Of a stretch of 64,000 nucleotides of DNA, positions 33,561 to 45,885 are shown piece by piece. The notes below the pieces were generated by a model. That model worked only from the letters and a program-made list of their open reading frames with translations. It had not been told where the DNA came from and did no database searches. Position numbers and translations under genes: made by a program. Source of the DNA: Hanleya hanleyi (taxonomy: Eukaryota; Mollusca; Polyplacophora; Lepidopleurida; Hanleyidae); contig JAVTVY010018962.1 of the NCBI GenBank assembly GCA_036873755.1, positions 1-64,000 of the forward strand, read 5' to 3'. The number at the start of each line of letters is the position of its first letter. Position 1 is the stretch's first letter.

Positions 33561-34689
33561 ATCTGGCTATTATCAATCAAAATCAAAGACTATCTGATGG
33601 TGTATTCGCAATTATATTTAAAGGGTATTTTGAATGTTCCAAGGCTCAAATATAGTGACCGCAGTATATATTCTGAGACAACCTCTTTTATGTAAAACAT
33701 ATATTTCTGATTTATATAATTATTCTCTGACTAGTAATTGACCACTGTATATGATTATGCTCGTAAGTCAACATTTTCATTCAAAAAATCGATTGGTGTG
33801 TTTACAGTAAAGGAAAACATGAGCTGTGATTCTAAAAATGTGACTGATGGTATCAATTAAATGAGTGGATGCGATGCAAATAAATTGGACAGAGCAATGT
33901 TAGAGCTCTCGTCCGAGTGCTTAAACAACAAATAATGACTGCCTCGTTTTCATATCCACACATGCGGTAAAGATATTTACAAATATTCCCTTTCTACAAG
34001 ATTACTTCAACTACATCGGTACAGCGATGATTGGACATTCGCGAAAATGATTCTTTCTCCCGCTACCTGGTTTCATTGGACAAATTATGTATATCCTCTT
34101 CAAGATTCATATTAATTCAATAGTGCTAACTTGAGATTATGCTGTGAGCTATCATTCGGGTCACAATCCCTCATTGAGTGATCAAGCTGAGTGATCAAAC
34201 GTGAAGATTCATTTGAGTGATAAAACCTGAAAACTCATCTTATTGCAGTGCGATCTATTCTAGGTGTTTTACCGCAGTAAGCAAGGAATTATTTCTATTC
34301 TACCATACTGAAAACGGCAAAATATGGAGATGTTTTGTGAAAAAACCAACATATTCTTCTGTATTTAAAAACGGATTAACATCCCTACACCTGACCTAAA
34401 ATGCTTTAACCCGTCAATTAATGGAAGCAGGCAACACCTGCAAATCGCGTGCCTGAAATCGACACGGATGGACGAGTCCACAGGATGGCATCTATAGGGG
34501 CGTGCTAAGACGCCATTTACGATCAAAATGATGCAATTAAGCGTGACCCTTTGTTCTAGAATACATGAATACATAAATTCTCCCGTCCTTCAATGGTTGG
34601 ATTGTGTCCCTATCTACGTCCCAAAAGGTTTAGTAACATAAACAACTTTAAATAAATCTCCGCGGGGAAAAAACCTTTCTCCAACTTTA
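33561..34689. other. No gene seen
   Basis: AT-rich. The early part may be 3' UTR of the preceding LINE. The 5' end of the next LINE is somewhere before 34,690 but I cannot place it. Confidence 0.4.
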
Positions 34690-34876
34690 ATTGGCTCCAG
34701 ATTTTGTGTCAAATAATTCTTTGTGTATTTTTAATGATGGTTCTTAAACACATTTTTCCACAGTTCATGAAACCTATTCAGCATTAGATATTTCACTTTG
34801 CGACCTTCCTATACTCGAAGAATTTACTTGGTCTGTGCATGATGATCTTTGTGGAAGTGATCACTTTCCCACTGTT
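34690..34876 (+). pseudogene. I-like LINE: C-terminal part of APE endonuclease
   Basis: Reads LCVFNDGS, stop, THFSTVHETYSALDISLCDL, then FTWSVHDDLCGSDHFPTVL. The SDH triad ending is the last catalytic motif of apurinic-type endonucleases of non-LTR elements. The frame breaks off exactly at the TTAA insertion site at 34,877-34,880 and continues at 37,441. Confidence 0.8.
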
Positions 34877-35613
34877 TTAAGGTTACTGTTGCCGGTCCCA
34901 GTTACTTTTGCGCACGCATCACAATTTTGCTTAATTAAGCTACAATGAATCTTTTCCATGCATAAAAACTATACATTTTCTGAAAACTCTTTATTCAGGG
35001 AATTTATTTTTTTGGATAAATTTCTGTTTTGTTGCTGTCCCAAGTGATTTATATCACGATATATGACATCGTTTCGGTTTTTATGGTCTTCGAAAAGACG
35101 CTCTAATAACTCTTACAGTTTTCATCAGATAAACTTGATTTTTTTTAAATAATAAAATTTACTATTGAAATAAAAAAAGAGTGCCCCAGTTTTTTTAGTC
35201 ATGCCCTAGGAGTTATTTTATCAGCGTGCAAAGTTGAAGAATTGAAAAAAGCGACTCCCCTCGACTAAATCATAAATAACTGAGGAACAGAACCGCATTT
35301 AAAAAAAATGTGGCACCGTTTTGAAGGTCTGCATATGTGGAATATTGTGCCCAAATTTCATGTTCCTATGTCAGATAATAAGAGATAAATTAGAAAGAGA
35401 AAATGGACATAGCGATGATAAACTAAACGGAGAAAGCGGGCAAAAACCAAACACCAGTACGTTTGGTGAATTATGGCCACGCTAATCCTCTTTTCGCACC
35501 TGAATAGGATCCCCGCCGAGACACCGCTGTGACCGCTTGAGTTGATGTCAAACACTGGAGAAAAGGTGGCTTTATAAGTGGGGCTATTATAGCATTATGT
35601 ATATTGGGTAATA

Positions 35614-35721
35614 ATGCCGAAAGCTCGAAAGGAAAAAAAACTGCGTACCGGTGGCATCTCTAGTTCACAGGCAATGGCTGAAAGACGGATCCTAGCGCTT
35701 GCCATAAATAGTCTCGGGTGA
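35614..35721 (+). other. Conserved basic short frame in transposon copy 1, possible first exon
   Basis: ATG 35,614 opens MPKARKEKKLRTGG and continues AERRILALAINSLG to TGA 35,719-35,721. GGGTGAGTGC at the end includes a good 5' splice-site match (G|GTGAGTG). Copy 2 has the same start at 36,539 (MPIARKEKTLRTGS) and stops at 36,623-36,625. Conservation of the frame in both copies suggests the first exon of a transposon-encoded protein. Translation is not proven. Confidence 0.4.
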
Positions 35722-36616
35722 GTGCAACATACTCTTTCACCGATGTATGTATTTCATTTTTAATGATACATTCTGGCCCTGTACAGGTGGAATGCATAGT
35801 TTAATATAAGACGAAAACATTTTTTGGACATTTTGAAGCCTTGACCGGCAACAGTAACCTTAAGCTACAATGAATCTTTTCCATGCATACAAACTATAGA
35901 TTTTCTGAAAGCTCTTTATTCAGGGAATTTATTTTGTTTGGATAAATTTCTGTTTTGTTGTTTTCCCAAGTGATTTATATCACGATATACGACATCGTTT
36001 CGGATATTATGTTCTTCGAAAAGATTCGTTGATAACTCTTACAGTTTTCATCAGACAAACTTTTTTTAATAATAAAATTTACTATTTGAACAAAAAACGG
36101 TGCCACGGTTTTTTAGTTATGCCCTATGAGTTATTTTATCAGCGTGCAAAGTTGAAGAATTGAAAAAAATAGGAAAAACGCGACTTCTCCCGACTAAATC
36201 ATCAACAGATCAACAGATCTGAATTTCAAAAAAATGTGGCACTGTTTTGAAGGTCTGCATATGTGGAATATTGTTCCCAAATTTTATGTTTCTATGTCCA
36301 ATAATAAGAGAGAAATTAGAAAGAGAAAATGGACATAGTGGTGAAAAACTAAACAGAGAAAACGGGCAAAAACCAAACACCAGTGCGTTCGGTCAATTAT
36401 GACCACATTAATACTCTTTTCGCACCTGAATAGGATTCTCGCCGAGACACTGCTGTGACCGCTTGAATAGAAGCAAACACTTGAGTAAAGGTGGCTTTAT
36501 AAGTGGGGCTATTATAGCAATATGTATATTGGGTAATAATGCCGATAGCTCGAAAAGAAAAGACACTGCGTACCGGTAGTATCTCTAGTCCACAGGCAAT
36601 GACTGAAAGACGGATA

Positions 36617-36883
36617 CTAGCGTGAGAAGTGGAAGAATTTTCGCGCAGATGCACCGGATAATGCGGCTTGAGTCATCTCTTCTTCCAGTTCACTGTCACT
36701 GCTGTCGTCACTTCCTGAATACGAAGATGACCCAGCTGATATGTAATGTCTAACTGTCCCTTTAGAAATACCAGGAACCGTATCCGAAATCCACGATTGA
36801 TCCTTATTCATCTCAGTCAAATACGACGTACCTTCCCGTGAATATAATCGACCGGTACTTAGCTTGTACTTCTTGCCTCCCAA
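36617..36883 (-). pseudogene. Minus-strand frame in transposon copy 2
   Basis: 88 codons with WISDTVPGISKGTVRHYISA and a Ser/Asp/Glu-rich run (SSYSGSDDSSDSELEEEMTQ). Not present in copy 1, so it may be part of the longer element's protein or a captured piece. I do not recognise it. It ends a few bases from the short plus-strand frame. Confidence 0.35.
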
Positions 36884-37440
36884 AGTTGTTTAGTTGTAGA
36901 TATGTTTTCGGTAAAACTGAACTGGTCAACGTATTCATACTGTATCATGTACCCGATACCGGAAAGTATTATTTTTTTTATTATTCGACGGAAAAAGTAG
37001 ATTATATATATTGTCTATCAGGGTAGTATTGTAAATGCGTGTTGAAAGATCATTTACACATTTGATCAAATACATTGTATCAAAATTCGCGAGCTTGAGA
37101 GATAAATATTCTCAGTTTTATATATATTGTCATTCGGCGAATGTTGTGCTATTTGAGCCGATCTGTTCAACGGTTTGCCAGCGCCGAATACCCAATACAC
37201 AAGCTTCGGGTCGAGCGCGAGTAATTAATCCCATGCTACTAATTCGCTGCGTGGAGCTGCCCTGATTAAGCCTTTGCTAATACACAGTGAATGACCTGAT
37301 TTTAAAAGTCAAATTTTCGCTATAAAACACACAAATTTTGATGATTTTTCTTCTTCCAACTTATAGATTTGAATGTGTACTTTAATATCAGACGAAAACA
37401 GTTTTTTGACATTTTGAAGCCTTGACCGGCAACAGTAACC

Positions 37441-40400
37441 TTAAAAGCTGTTCATTCAGCTGATGACCCCCCTTTAACAAGGTATAATTTTAAGAAATCA
37501 AATTGATCAGAATTTGAAAAGCTTTGTTCACAAGAACTACAAGCAGTTACTTTTGCTGATGTTCATCCTATACAGTTATTCTCAGATATACTGACTGAAA
37601 TTGCTAATCAAACCATACCCACATCTTCAGGAGTTGCACATATTAAAAGAACCATGGTTTAATGATGACTGCAAAGAATCAAGGAAACGTAGGAAGAAAG
37701 CTGAACGGTGTTTCCGCCGAGATCCAAATTCTGAAAATTTGAAAGAGTAACTAGATCGTAGAACCATGAAACAGAACAAACGTGATTCTTGGAAAGATTA
37801 TGTTTCTAAGATCAATACAGATACTCCAATAACAAAAGTTTGAAATATGATCCAAAGAATAAAAGGTAAAAGCTTCAAGTCTAGTGTTCATCATCTCAAC
37901 GATGGAAATCAGGTGTTAACTGTGTGTAGAGGTTGCAAGTAAGCTATGCGAAACAATTGCTAAAAATTTCAAAGTTTTCAGAAAAGAGATAAGAAAAATG
38001 AAATTAAATTCCCCTTCGGTAAGTGTGGATGATATAACGCCATGTTTACAAATGAGGAACTTCATGCTTCTCTCACGAAATCTACGATTCTGCTGCAGGC
38101 CCTGATAATATTCATTATCGACTTTTGAATCTTCTCTGGAAATCCTATTACGCATATTCAACAGACTTTGGATAAGAGAAGACTTTCCACCGTCATGGCA
38201 TAATGCCATTGTTATAGCAGTACCAAAGCCTGGTCGTAACCATACAGACCCTGATAATTATCGTCCAATTTCACGGACTAGCTGTGTTTGTAGAACAATG
38301 GAACGCATGAAAAATGATCGCCTTGATTGGTACCTAGAAACTGAAAAGAAACTTACTGATATTCAAGCTGGTTTCGGTAAAAATAGAAGTACCATTGATC
38401 ATTTAGTCAGATTAGATTTCTATGTCAAGAATGCTTTCGCCAAGAATGAACATGTAGGTTCCATTTTTTTTTATTTACAAAAAGCATACGATACTACATG
38501 GAAATACGGGATTCTAAAGGACCTTCATACTATGGGATTAAAATGCCGTTTACCCATTTTCTTATCCAACTTCTTGAATGATAGACAATTCCAAGTTCGG
38601 TTAGGTACAACAATGATCATTTCGACCAAGATCAGGGTGTCCTACGGGGCAGTAGTTTGTCTACTACCCTGTTTAGTATCAAGATCAACAGCTTGGCGGC
38701 AGTTTTGCATAAATCAATGGATGGTTCACTCTTTGTAGACGATTTCAACATTTCGTGCAGTGGAAAAAGTATACTCAATATTGAGAGAACATTACAACTT
38801 TGTCTGAATAGAATTCAGAAATGGTGTCTAGAAAATGACTTCAAATTCTCCACAGTTAAAACAAATTGTATACACTTTTGCAGAAAAAAAGTTCAGCACA
38901 AAGATCCAGTACTTACGTTAAATGGATCTGAGATACAAGTGGTAAAAGAGGTCAAATTCGTAGGAATATTGTTTGATCACCGATTAACATCCAAATCGCA
39001 TATAAATTGCTTGAAAGCTAAGTGCACGAAAGCTCTTGATTTGTTGAAGGTAGTTGCCAACTATAAGTGGGGGGAAGATCAGCAAACACTTCTCCATTTA
39101 TATCGACCACTTGTTCGTTCCAAACTTGATTATGGCTCTATAGTTTACAACGGTGGAAGCAAGTCAAACTTGGCAAAGCTAGATCCTATTCTCCACCAAG
39201 GACTAAGACTTTGCATTGGAGCGTTCAGAACGTCCCCTAAGAAAGCTTATATGTCGAAGCAGATTAATTTCCTTTAGAACTTCGAAGAATTACACTATCA
39301 CTGCAATACATCACAACATTTCGATCAAACCACTCTAATCATGCATATAACTGTGTTTTCAAACCTCAGTTCGCGGATCTCCATTAAAAAAAACCCTCTA
39401 TTATTCCGCCTCTTGGAATTCGCATGAAACAACACATTGTAACAGCGATTATTAAGCTTCGTCAAATTTTACCTAATAAACTCTTGAGCAGATGGATCAG
39501 CCAGAAGTGGATATTACACTAACGAAATATAAAAAGGCAAATACGAACCAGCTCTTGTATACACAAGAATTTGGTCTGCTGAGACAAAAATACAGATCAC
39601 ATCAGGCTATTTATACAGATGGTCCTAAAGATGGTGAGAGAGTAGCATATGCTATTATCTTTAGTTCCAAAACGAAACCCTGTGGACCACCAGGTAAAAT
39701 TTCGATATTCACTGCAAAAGCTATATTGTTAGCGTTGGACGGTATCGGATCGACTAGAAGGAAAAAATATGTCATATTTTCAGATTTACTGTCATGTCTT
39801 CAAACGATTAAAAGTGGAACTTCGACTCACCCCACTATCTTGAATATTCTACAATTATATGACTGTAGATTTGATCAACAGATTGATATTGTGTTTTGTT
39901 GGTTGCCTAGTCACGTTGGCATCAAAAGGTGATACTGAGGCTGATAGAATGGCTAAGGCAGCCCTAGATGATTAGGTTGGTCCTGTTGGGATCCCATATA
40001 ACGATTCCAGACCCCCATCTGTGCTTATGTGAGACGGCTGTTTCAGTCTTAATGGAATGCTGCGAATAATAACAACCTTCATGAGTTAAAAAAAGGCCTA
40101 GGCTATACTCATCTGTACCACCAGAAACGTTTCGATGAAGCCATGAACAGGCGATGTAGAATCGGCCACACACGATTAACTCACGAATATTTGAGACTGG
40201 CTAAAGAAGAGCCAGTCCCAAGGTGTATTGCATGCCACGAAAATCGGACGGTGAAACATATTCTGATCGACTGCATAGATTTTAAGATTGTAAGAAATGC
40301 TTTCCATTGAGCGACTACTTTGGAAGATTTTTTTTAGTCGGGTGAGGGAGGACTGGATCTTGAGTTGTTTGAGAGAAATCGGTTTGTTGCATAAGTTTTA

Positions 40401-40530
40401 ATGTGTGTGTGTGTTTAACGTGTTGGATTACTAAGTTATATTAATTAGAATTTTGTTTGATCGTCGCTATATAGCTGAAATATTGCTGAACGCGATATTA
40501 AACCTTAATTCTCTCTCTCCCTCCTCTAAT
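37441..40530 (+). pseudogene. I-like LINE: RT, RNase H and 3' end (main copy, continued)
   Basis: The pre-RT linker (PWFNDDCKESRKRRKKAE) appears at ~37,655. RT motifs are NAIVIAVPKPGRN and YRPIS (38,200-38,270), QAGFGKNRSTIDHL (38,360-38,400), YLQKAYDTTW at ~38,470-38,510 where a Tyr replaces the first catalytic Asp, and LFVDDFNISCS at ~38,730 with the Asp pair. A frameshift near 38,650-38,700 separates two long frames. RNase H follows at 39,492-39,932 (IYTDGPKDGERVA; WLPSHVGIK) with Lys in place of the catalytic Glu (FTAKAIL). The zinc-binding tail is broken, and the element ends in TCTCTCTCC near 40,525. It continues the endonuclease piece before 34,877. Confidence 0.85.
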
Positions 40531-40734
40531 TGACTCCACAATATACGGCAACAGGATGTACAAGAAGATACAGGCAGACGATATTTTTTTATCCATTTCA
40601 ATCCAATATTACCCATCTCGGCAAGTTAAACTGGGCACGCGAAGAAAATTATGACGTCATATAATCCACACCGAATCGGTTGTACGGTGTAGCATCTGAT
40701 GGAATGACGGTAAAACACATGGGGTGTGGTAGAA

Positions 40735-41062
40735 TTGAGGTTTAACGTCGCCTTCAGCAATATTTCAGCTATATAGCGACGATCAAACAAAATTCTATCA
40801 AAGCATTCCAACAAAAACAAGTCAACAACAGAGCAATCCAGAAGTAATCAACACAACACACCAAAAACCATGTACATGCATTAAAACTTATACAACAACC
40901 CGATTTCTCTCAAATAACCTAAAATACAGTCTCATTTTACCCGACGTAAAAGATCTTCGAAAGTAGCTGCTTGATAAAAAGAATCTCTCACAATCTTAAA
41001 ATCTATACAGTAGATCAGAATATGTTTCGCTGTGAGATCTTCATGGCATGAAATACACCTTG
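40735..41062 (-). pseudogene. I-like LINE 3' end, part split off by the 4.7-kb element
   Basis: Minus-strand LINE tail (CISCHEDLTAKHILI, FKIVRDSFYQAATFEDL) with its 3' UTR reading leftward. The match stops at 41,062 and resumes at 45,809-45,885, the two sides of the long-TIR insertion. Confidence 0.8.
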
Positions 41063-42212
41063 TAGTCCGGCAGCCAAATAGTTTTTTTTTGGTCGAACCT
41101 TGCACTAGAGGTCCCACAATGAGTTTTAATGGCTTTGACATCTATGGAATATGCAGATAACCAAACCGAAGGGTACCCAACTGGCACTCTTGATCATTTT
41201 GAAAAAAACACCTTGGTTTTCATAGCAACCACATGACCGAATATCTCATATTATAGGAATGTGAATAATGTGATCAATATCTGAATATTTCCTTATCCTT
41301 GAGTCTAGGGAGATTAAACTTGCCACCATATATTTCCGAGTCACGCTCAACCCGAAAATGCTAAAATATCCAAGATGGCGGCTTTGCTGACGTCATTTTT
41401 CCATGAAAATTCATTTTTGGTCGAATTTTTCAGCTGATTTTTCGGTTATGTAGTTTTTATCGCATTAAGCGAGGAATAAGTTAAAGAAGTGGTATGAAAT
41501 AATCTACTTTTGGCCACAAAAATAAAAAGTCTAAAAGAAAGATGACCAAGATACCATTTTGGTTGTGCCCATAAGACCGCCAAGGTAAGATACTCACGAA
41601 GCTTTGTTCAGAGGGTTTTGCGAGTAGGCTGAACTTTACTCCCACGTGATACGCTATAACGTCTGAACTGCAAACTCTCAATATTTCTTCATTTTGGAGC
41701 ACAAGGGAGAAGTGCATTTAAAGTGGGGCGAGGGAGCAAAATCTCACGCCCCATCTCAACTTTTATATTTGTGGAGTCAAACGCTACCCGTAGAAGTAAA
41801 CAGAACCAAAAGATCGCCGCTATGATGACGTTAAGATGACGTAATATTGAGTAAATATCAACAGATGATTGGGACTGATTTTTCATTCTTTCAGTAATGC
41901 AGTTTTCTACAAATAACCTGAGGACTATATTAGAAAATATATATGTTTTTGAAGTAAATATTTACTGGACAATTCAATGCCAAAAAGCCAATAATCTAGA
42001 TCGATAACTGTCTAAATGTAGTCGCCAAACTGTTAGATCTCAATGTTTCTATGACCGGAAAAGAATCACTCAAGGCACAGGGACGACTGATTTCCCCCGC
42101 TGGAAAAGGCTCCTAGTCACTTTATGGATATCGGAATCGGTATTTTGGTTCAGTTATTATGCATGCGGATCACTCGAGCTGCTTGTTGATAAGGCAATCA
42201 CAGCAAAATTTT

Positions 42213-42966
42213 CCTACGAAGTAGGCTTTCATTTGCAAATTTTCCGGTAATGAGTCAGTCAGTCAGTCAGTACATCCGAATCCTTTCGTCTGCAAAATAA
42301 GGAGAACCGTTGATATTAGAACCTTGATTTTTGGCATGAACGTGCATTAGGGGACTGTTACCAGCAAGTTCTGGGCTGACATACTTTTGATGAAAATTTC
42401 TGGTGATTTTTGATGAAAATCACTGGTGATTCTTACTTGGGCTGTGCCCATCTTAATATAGGCAGGATTTCAACTTGGGGTAGGGGGATTTCCAAGAGTT
42501 CAGTGCGCGTCAGAGTCCTAATGCCTACACTACTTCGTAGGTCCTGCGACGTTAGTCACAATGCCATGTGTGTTATTGTGGGCGACAGACGTAAGAAAGG
42601 ACGGTGTTGACAATTAAGAACCCAAATTTGTCCTCCATTTTCATACAAGGATAAAGAGTTTATACTTCATATATCACACGCTTTACTGGACCCGCCCCCA
42701 ACCGCTCAAGTGAAATCCTGCCTATATTAAGATGAGGACAGCCCAAGTCAGAATCACCGAGGATTTTCATAAAAAATCACCAGAAATTTGCATCAAAAGT
42801 AGGTCAGCACAGAATTTGCCGGTAACAGTCCCCTAATGCACCTTCATGCCAAACATCAAAGTTGTAATGTCAACGGTTCTCCTTATTTTGCCGACGAAAG
42901 GATTCGGATGGACTCCCGGACAAATGGTAGCCTACTTTGCAAATGGTAGCCTACTTTGTAGGAACA
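42213..42966. mobile_element. Foldback element 1 (arms ~280 bp)
   Basis: The left arm begins near TTTCCTACGAAGTAGGC and contains GTCAGTCAGTCAGT, GCAAAATAAGGAGAACCGTT and GCATGAACGTGCATTAGGG. The inverted right arm (42,710-42,966) contains CCCTAATGCACCTTCATGCC and AACGGTTCTCCTTATTTTGC. The end motif CCTACGAAGTAGG is itself near-palindromic. Confidence 0.8.
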
Positions 42967-43162
42967 AGGATAAAGAGTTAAAACATACTAGATATATCAT
43001 ACGCCTTACTCGAGAGAGAATTATTTACAGGTAAAATCATAACAATATCCCAAACCATCAATTATTAATGTCATGTTATAATTAACTACCCTACATATTT
43101 CAGCAAACGCTCAGAGAGCGTGGCTTTCCATGGGAACCACTCACTAGATAGCAACCCCGTTT

Positions 43163-44172
43163 TTTCCTACGAAGTAGGCTACCATTTGCAAATTGTCCGT
43201 TAATGAGTGAGTGAGTCAGTCAGTCCATCACAATCATTTCGTCGGCAAAATAAGGAGAACCGTTGACATCAGAACCTTGATACTTGGCATGAACGTGCAT
43301 TAGGGCATTGTTACCAGCAAGCTCTGAGCTGACAGAATTATGATGAAAAGTTGATTTATAATTATTTTTATTATTATTTATTGATGGCTCAGCGAGTGGA
43401 CTGTCATGCCCATCTGGAAACCTTGGCTGTATGTTTCACTGTGACTTTTGAAGGTTCCCAGATACGGCATATCACGTTGGACACACCGGTTCTCATAAAA
43501 TCACTCAAGTTAAGCGACTTTGAGCCCGGTCAAGACTTGGATGGGTGACCTCGTGCTGTACTGCTGGGCTGATACGTGTCCAGGGTAATAGGAACTGAGG
43601 GCGATAATAGTTATTACGCTAATGACTCACCAACGGTGACATCTGGGAAAGTTAATAGTACCCACTGTTAATTAGAGGCTGCTATATAAATTCTCTCACG
43701 GTAGAACATAGGGCCCCCCAAGTCATCTCTCGAGTACACACTTAAATCATATTAAACCCTACTTCGTCGGTCTTGTTACATGGCGCTCTGCTAAGAATTA
43801 TATATTCTTACACCGTGTTAACATGACAGTGTGACTAACGTCACAGGGCCTAAATAGTAGGGTAGGCATCAGGACTCCGACGCGAACTGAACTCTTGGAA
43901 ATCCCCCCCCCCCCCCCCCCCAAGTTGCAATCCTGCGTATATTAGGATGGGCACATCCCAAGTAAGAATCACCAGTGATTTTCATCAATAGTCTCCAGGA
44001 TTTTTCTCAAAAGTAGGTCAGCTCATAACTTGCTGGTAACATGCACCTTCATGCCAAAAATCAACGTTCTAATGTCAACGGTTCTCCTTATTTTGCCAAC
44101 AAAAGGATCCGGATGGACTCACGCGCTCATTACCGGACAATTTGCAAATGAGAGCCTACTTCGTAGGAAAAA
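43163..44172. mobile_element. Foldback element 2, interrupted by a 5S-derived insertion
   Basis: Same family: left arm 43,165-43,350 (TTCCTACGAAGTAGGCTACC; GAACGTGCATTAGGGC), right arm 43,865-44,172 (CCAAGTAAGAATCACCAGTG; GAGAGCCTACTTCGTAGGAA). The ~510 bp between them is foreign and contains the 5S-like sequence. Confidence 0.75.
43457..43575 (+). repeat. 5S rRNA-derived sequence (SINE head or 5S pseudogene)
   Basis: ~119 bp aligning by eye to metazoan 5S rRNA: ATACGGCATATCACG, ACACCGGTTCTC, CAAGTTAAGCGAC (box A region), GCCCGGTCAAGACTTGGATG and GGGTGACC (box C region). Differences include the changed GATCACC segment, and the final GCTGTAGGC end is missing. It could act as a pol III promoter as in 5S-derived SINE3 elements. 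The region after it (to ~43,730) has no LINE-like tail I recognise. It is not a functional rRNA gene. Confidence 0.8.
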
Positions 44173-44329
44173 GAATTGAATACCCAGAAGACCTGTTCAG
44201 GAATTATTTCATCTCTAACGTCTGTGCCACTTTTGGCATTTTCAGGAATATATTTTCACTATAAAATTTTGTTATATAACATTGGGATAACGACTAGCCA
44301 AACATATTTTTAGATAATGTCGGAACAAC

Positions 44330-44555
44330 AGTGGTGATCTTGTGGTAGAGCGCTCGCCTGGCAAGCGACAGGTCCAAGGTTTAATTCCACGCTTTAGTCA
44401 TATCAAAGACTTGAACAATGGAAATTGCGTCTTCCTCGCTTGGTGCTCAGCAGAAAAAGAATAGATCAAGGACGGGTTGATCCGGTGTGGGGATGATGTG
44501 TCGCGAAGACTGGCAAATGTTGAAAGCTACGTTAAAATTCTACTCACTCAATAGC
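44330..44555 (+). mobile_element. tRNA-derived SINE
   Basis: The head has a pol III box A (GTGGTAGAGCGCTCGCC) and a box B-like GGTTTAATTCC (44,379-44,389). The central part CTTCCTCGCTTGGTGCTCAG and GGGTTGATCCGGTGTGG matches a mollusc SINE core as I remember it. The 3' end CTACGTTAAAATTCTACTCA and CTCA repeats resemble a LINE-like tail. No anticodon-complete tRNA is present. Confidence 0.8.
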
Positions 44556-45808
44556 TTAGTTCAACATTCACGTACATGTATAGTTGTTGTTGTTCAGTGT
44601 CAGTGTTGAAATGTCAGTGATTCGATTATGCTTTGTTTTCAAACGCCACGGGTCAAAACATATCTTTATAATGACTATTTACAAGAAAAAGGGATAAAAT
44701 GAAACAGATGAAATAACGGAAAAGTAAGAAATCAGCAAAATCACAGTTGGTATAAAGCGAATTCAACTCGTATTTGGGTATTTCATAAAAGAATAGATCC
44801 TGAAATTAATAAAAGTATTAATAAAAAGTCCTATGTTTGCTCAACGCAAAGTGTGGTCAATTTTCTGTCTAGTATTGAATTAGAGTTCATGTAGATAAAA
44901 TTACCCTTACATACATAGGTGTCAAGGTCACATCTTCACTGAAATGATATTTCCTTAAACATATGGTGATTTTGTTAAGTTTAAGTGTAAAAGGACGTAT
45001 TTTTATTGGAGCAATATGCAAGAGGTGGGAAAAAATTGTCAACTTGTAGTTCCAGGAATAAATTTAGTCAGATTGTTCGAGGGGTCTAAATGGCCCTTAA
45101 ACGGGACCAAAAATACCATATGTATCGGAGATTCCGGAATATCTGGAACGGAGAAATCATCCCCTCCCACCTTTAACAACCTTTCTCCTGTGGTTCTGGA
45201 ACTACGAACCATTGAGAGCTTTCGTTGAGATTTATAGCTCATCACGTTGTGGTCAATATGAGTCTATAGGCAAAAGTTTCAGGTCAAAGCTTTATGTGTA
45301 CATTCAAGATGGCGGCCGTATGGGCGCAACAAATATGATATCTTGGCCATTTTTCTTCTAGATTTATAAAAGTGGCCAAAGGTATTTCATTTAATATCAT
45401 ATAATTATTTTTATAATTTATTCATCAGTTAATGAGAAATTTGCATAAATAAAAAATAGAAAAATAACAAAAAAATCGTCAAAAAATACATTTCTTTGGA
45501 AAAGGACGTCACTGTGACGTCACCAGACGGTCATGTTGGATAGTTTTGTATTATCGGGTAGAGCTTGGCTCATAGATTCAGTGTGGCAGGTTTAATCTCT
45601 AGACTAAAGGATAAGCAATATATTGATCAAATTATTGGGTTATTTTTTCCTGTGGTAGCCATGGAATCAAGGTGTTTTATCAAAATTCTCAAGCGAGCCA
45701 GCTGGGCACCCTTCGGTTTCGTAATCTGCATGGTCTATAGATGTCAGAACAATTAAAACCTATTCTGGGGCCTCTAGCGTAAGGTTCACCCCTCTGGCTG
45801 CCGGACTA

Positions 45809-45885
45809 TATTGAGGCTGGTTCCTTTTTTAGTAAAAGCTCGTGAGTTCATCGGGTATGACCCATTCTCCAGTGCATCATAACTT
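45809..45885 (-). pseudogene. I-like LINE fragment, other side of the 4.7-kb insertion
   Basis: TTTTTTAGTAAAAGCTCGTG and ATCGGGTATGACCCATTCT are the inverted LINE segment that directly precedes the part at 40,735-41,062. Confidence 0.7.

Larger units (their letters stand above)
34881..37440. mobile_element. TTAA-flanked DNA transposon pair nested in the LINE
   Basis: The 17-bp left end GGTTACTGTTGCCGGTC (34,881-34,897) is inverted at 37,424-37,440 (GACCGGCAACAGTAACC), and TTAA stands on both sides (34,877-34,880 and 37,441-37,444). An identical right end plus TTAA also occurs internally at 35,843-35,863. So a 979-bp copy (34,881-35,859) abuts a ~1.58-kb copy. Both share GCTACAATGAATCTTTTCC, CATATGTGGAATATTGT and AATAATGCCGA blocks. 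A TTAA target suggests piggyBac or Kolobok. No full transposase is present. Confidence 0.85.
41065..45808. mobile_element. ~4.74-kb element with ~700-bp terminal inverted repeats
   Basis: The left end GTCCGGCAGCCAAATAG and right end (…CTGGCTGCCGGAC) are inverted. Matching continues through CTAGAGG..CCC, TTTTAAT..GACATCTAT, CCGAAGGGT.CCCA.CTGGC, a TTTGGCCAC..GCCAAGATA block and CTCTCAATxxTTC, to about 41,770 and 45,120. TA flanks both ends. The insertion separates two adjacent parts of one minus-strand LINE tail. The interior has no transposase: it holds two foldback elements, a 5S-like sequence and a SINE. It is a non-autonomous long-TIR or foldback type; the superfamily is unknown. Confidence 0.8.

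Noticed and set aside
43351..43548. 65-codon plus-strand frame
   Set aside because: Its second half is the 5S-derived sequence, an RNA-derived segment and not a protein gene.
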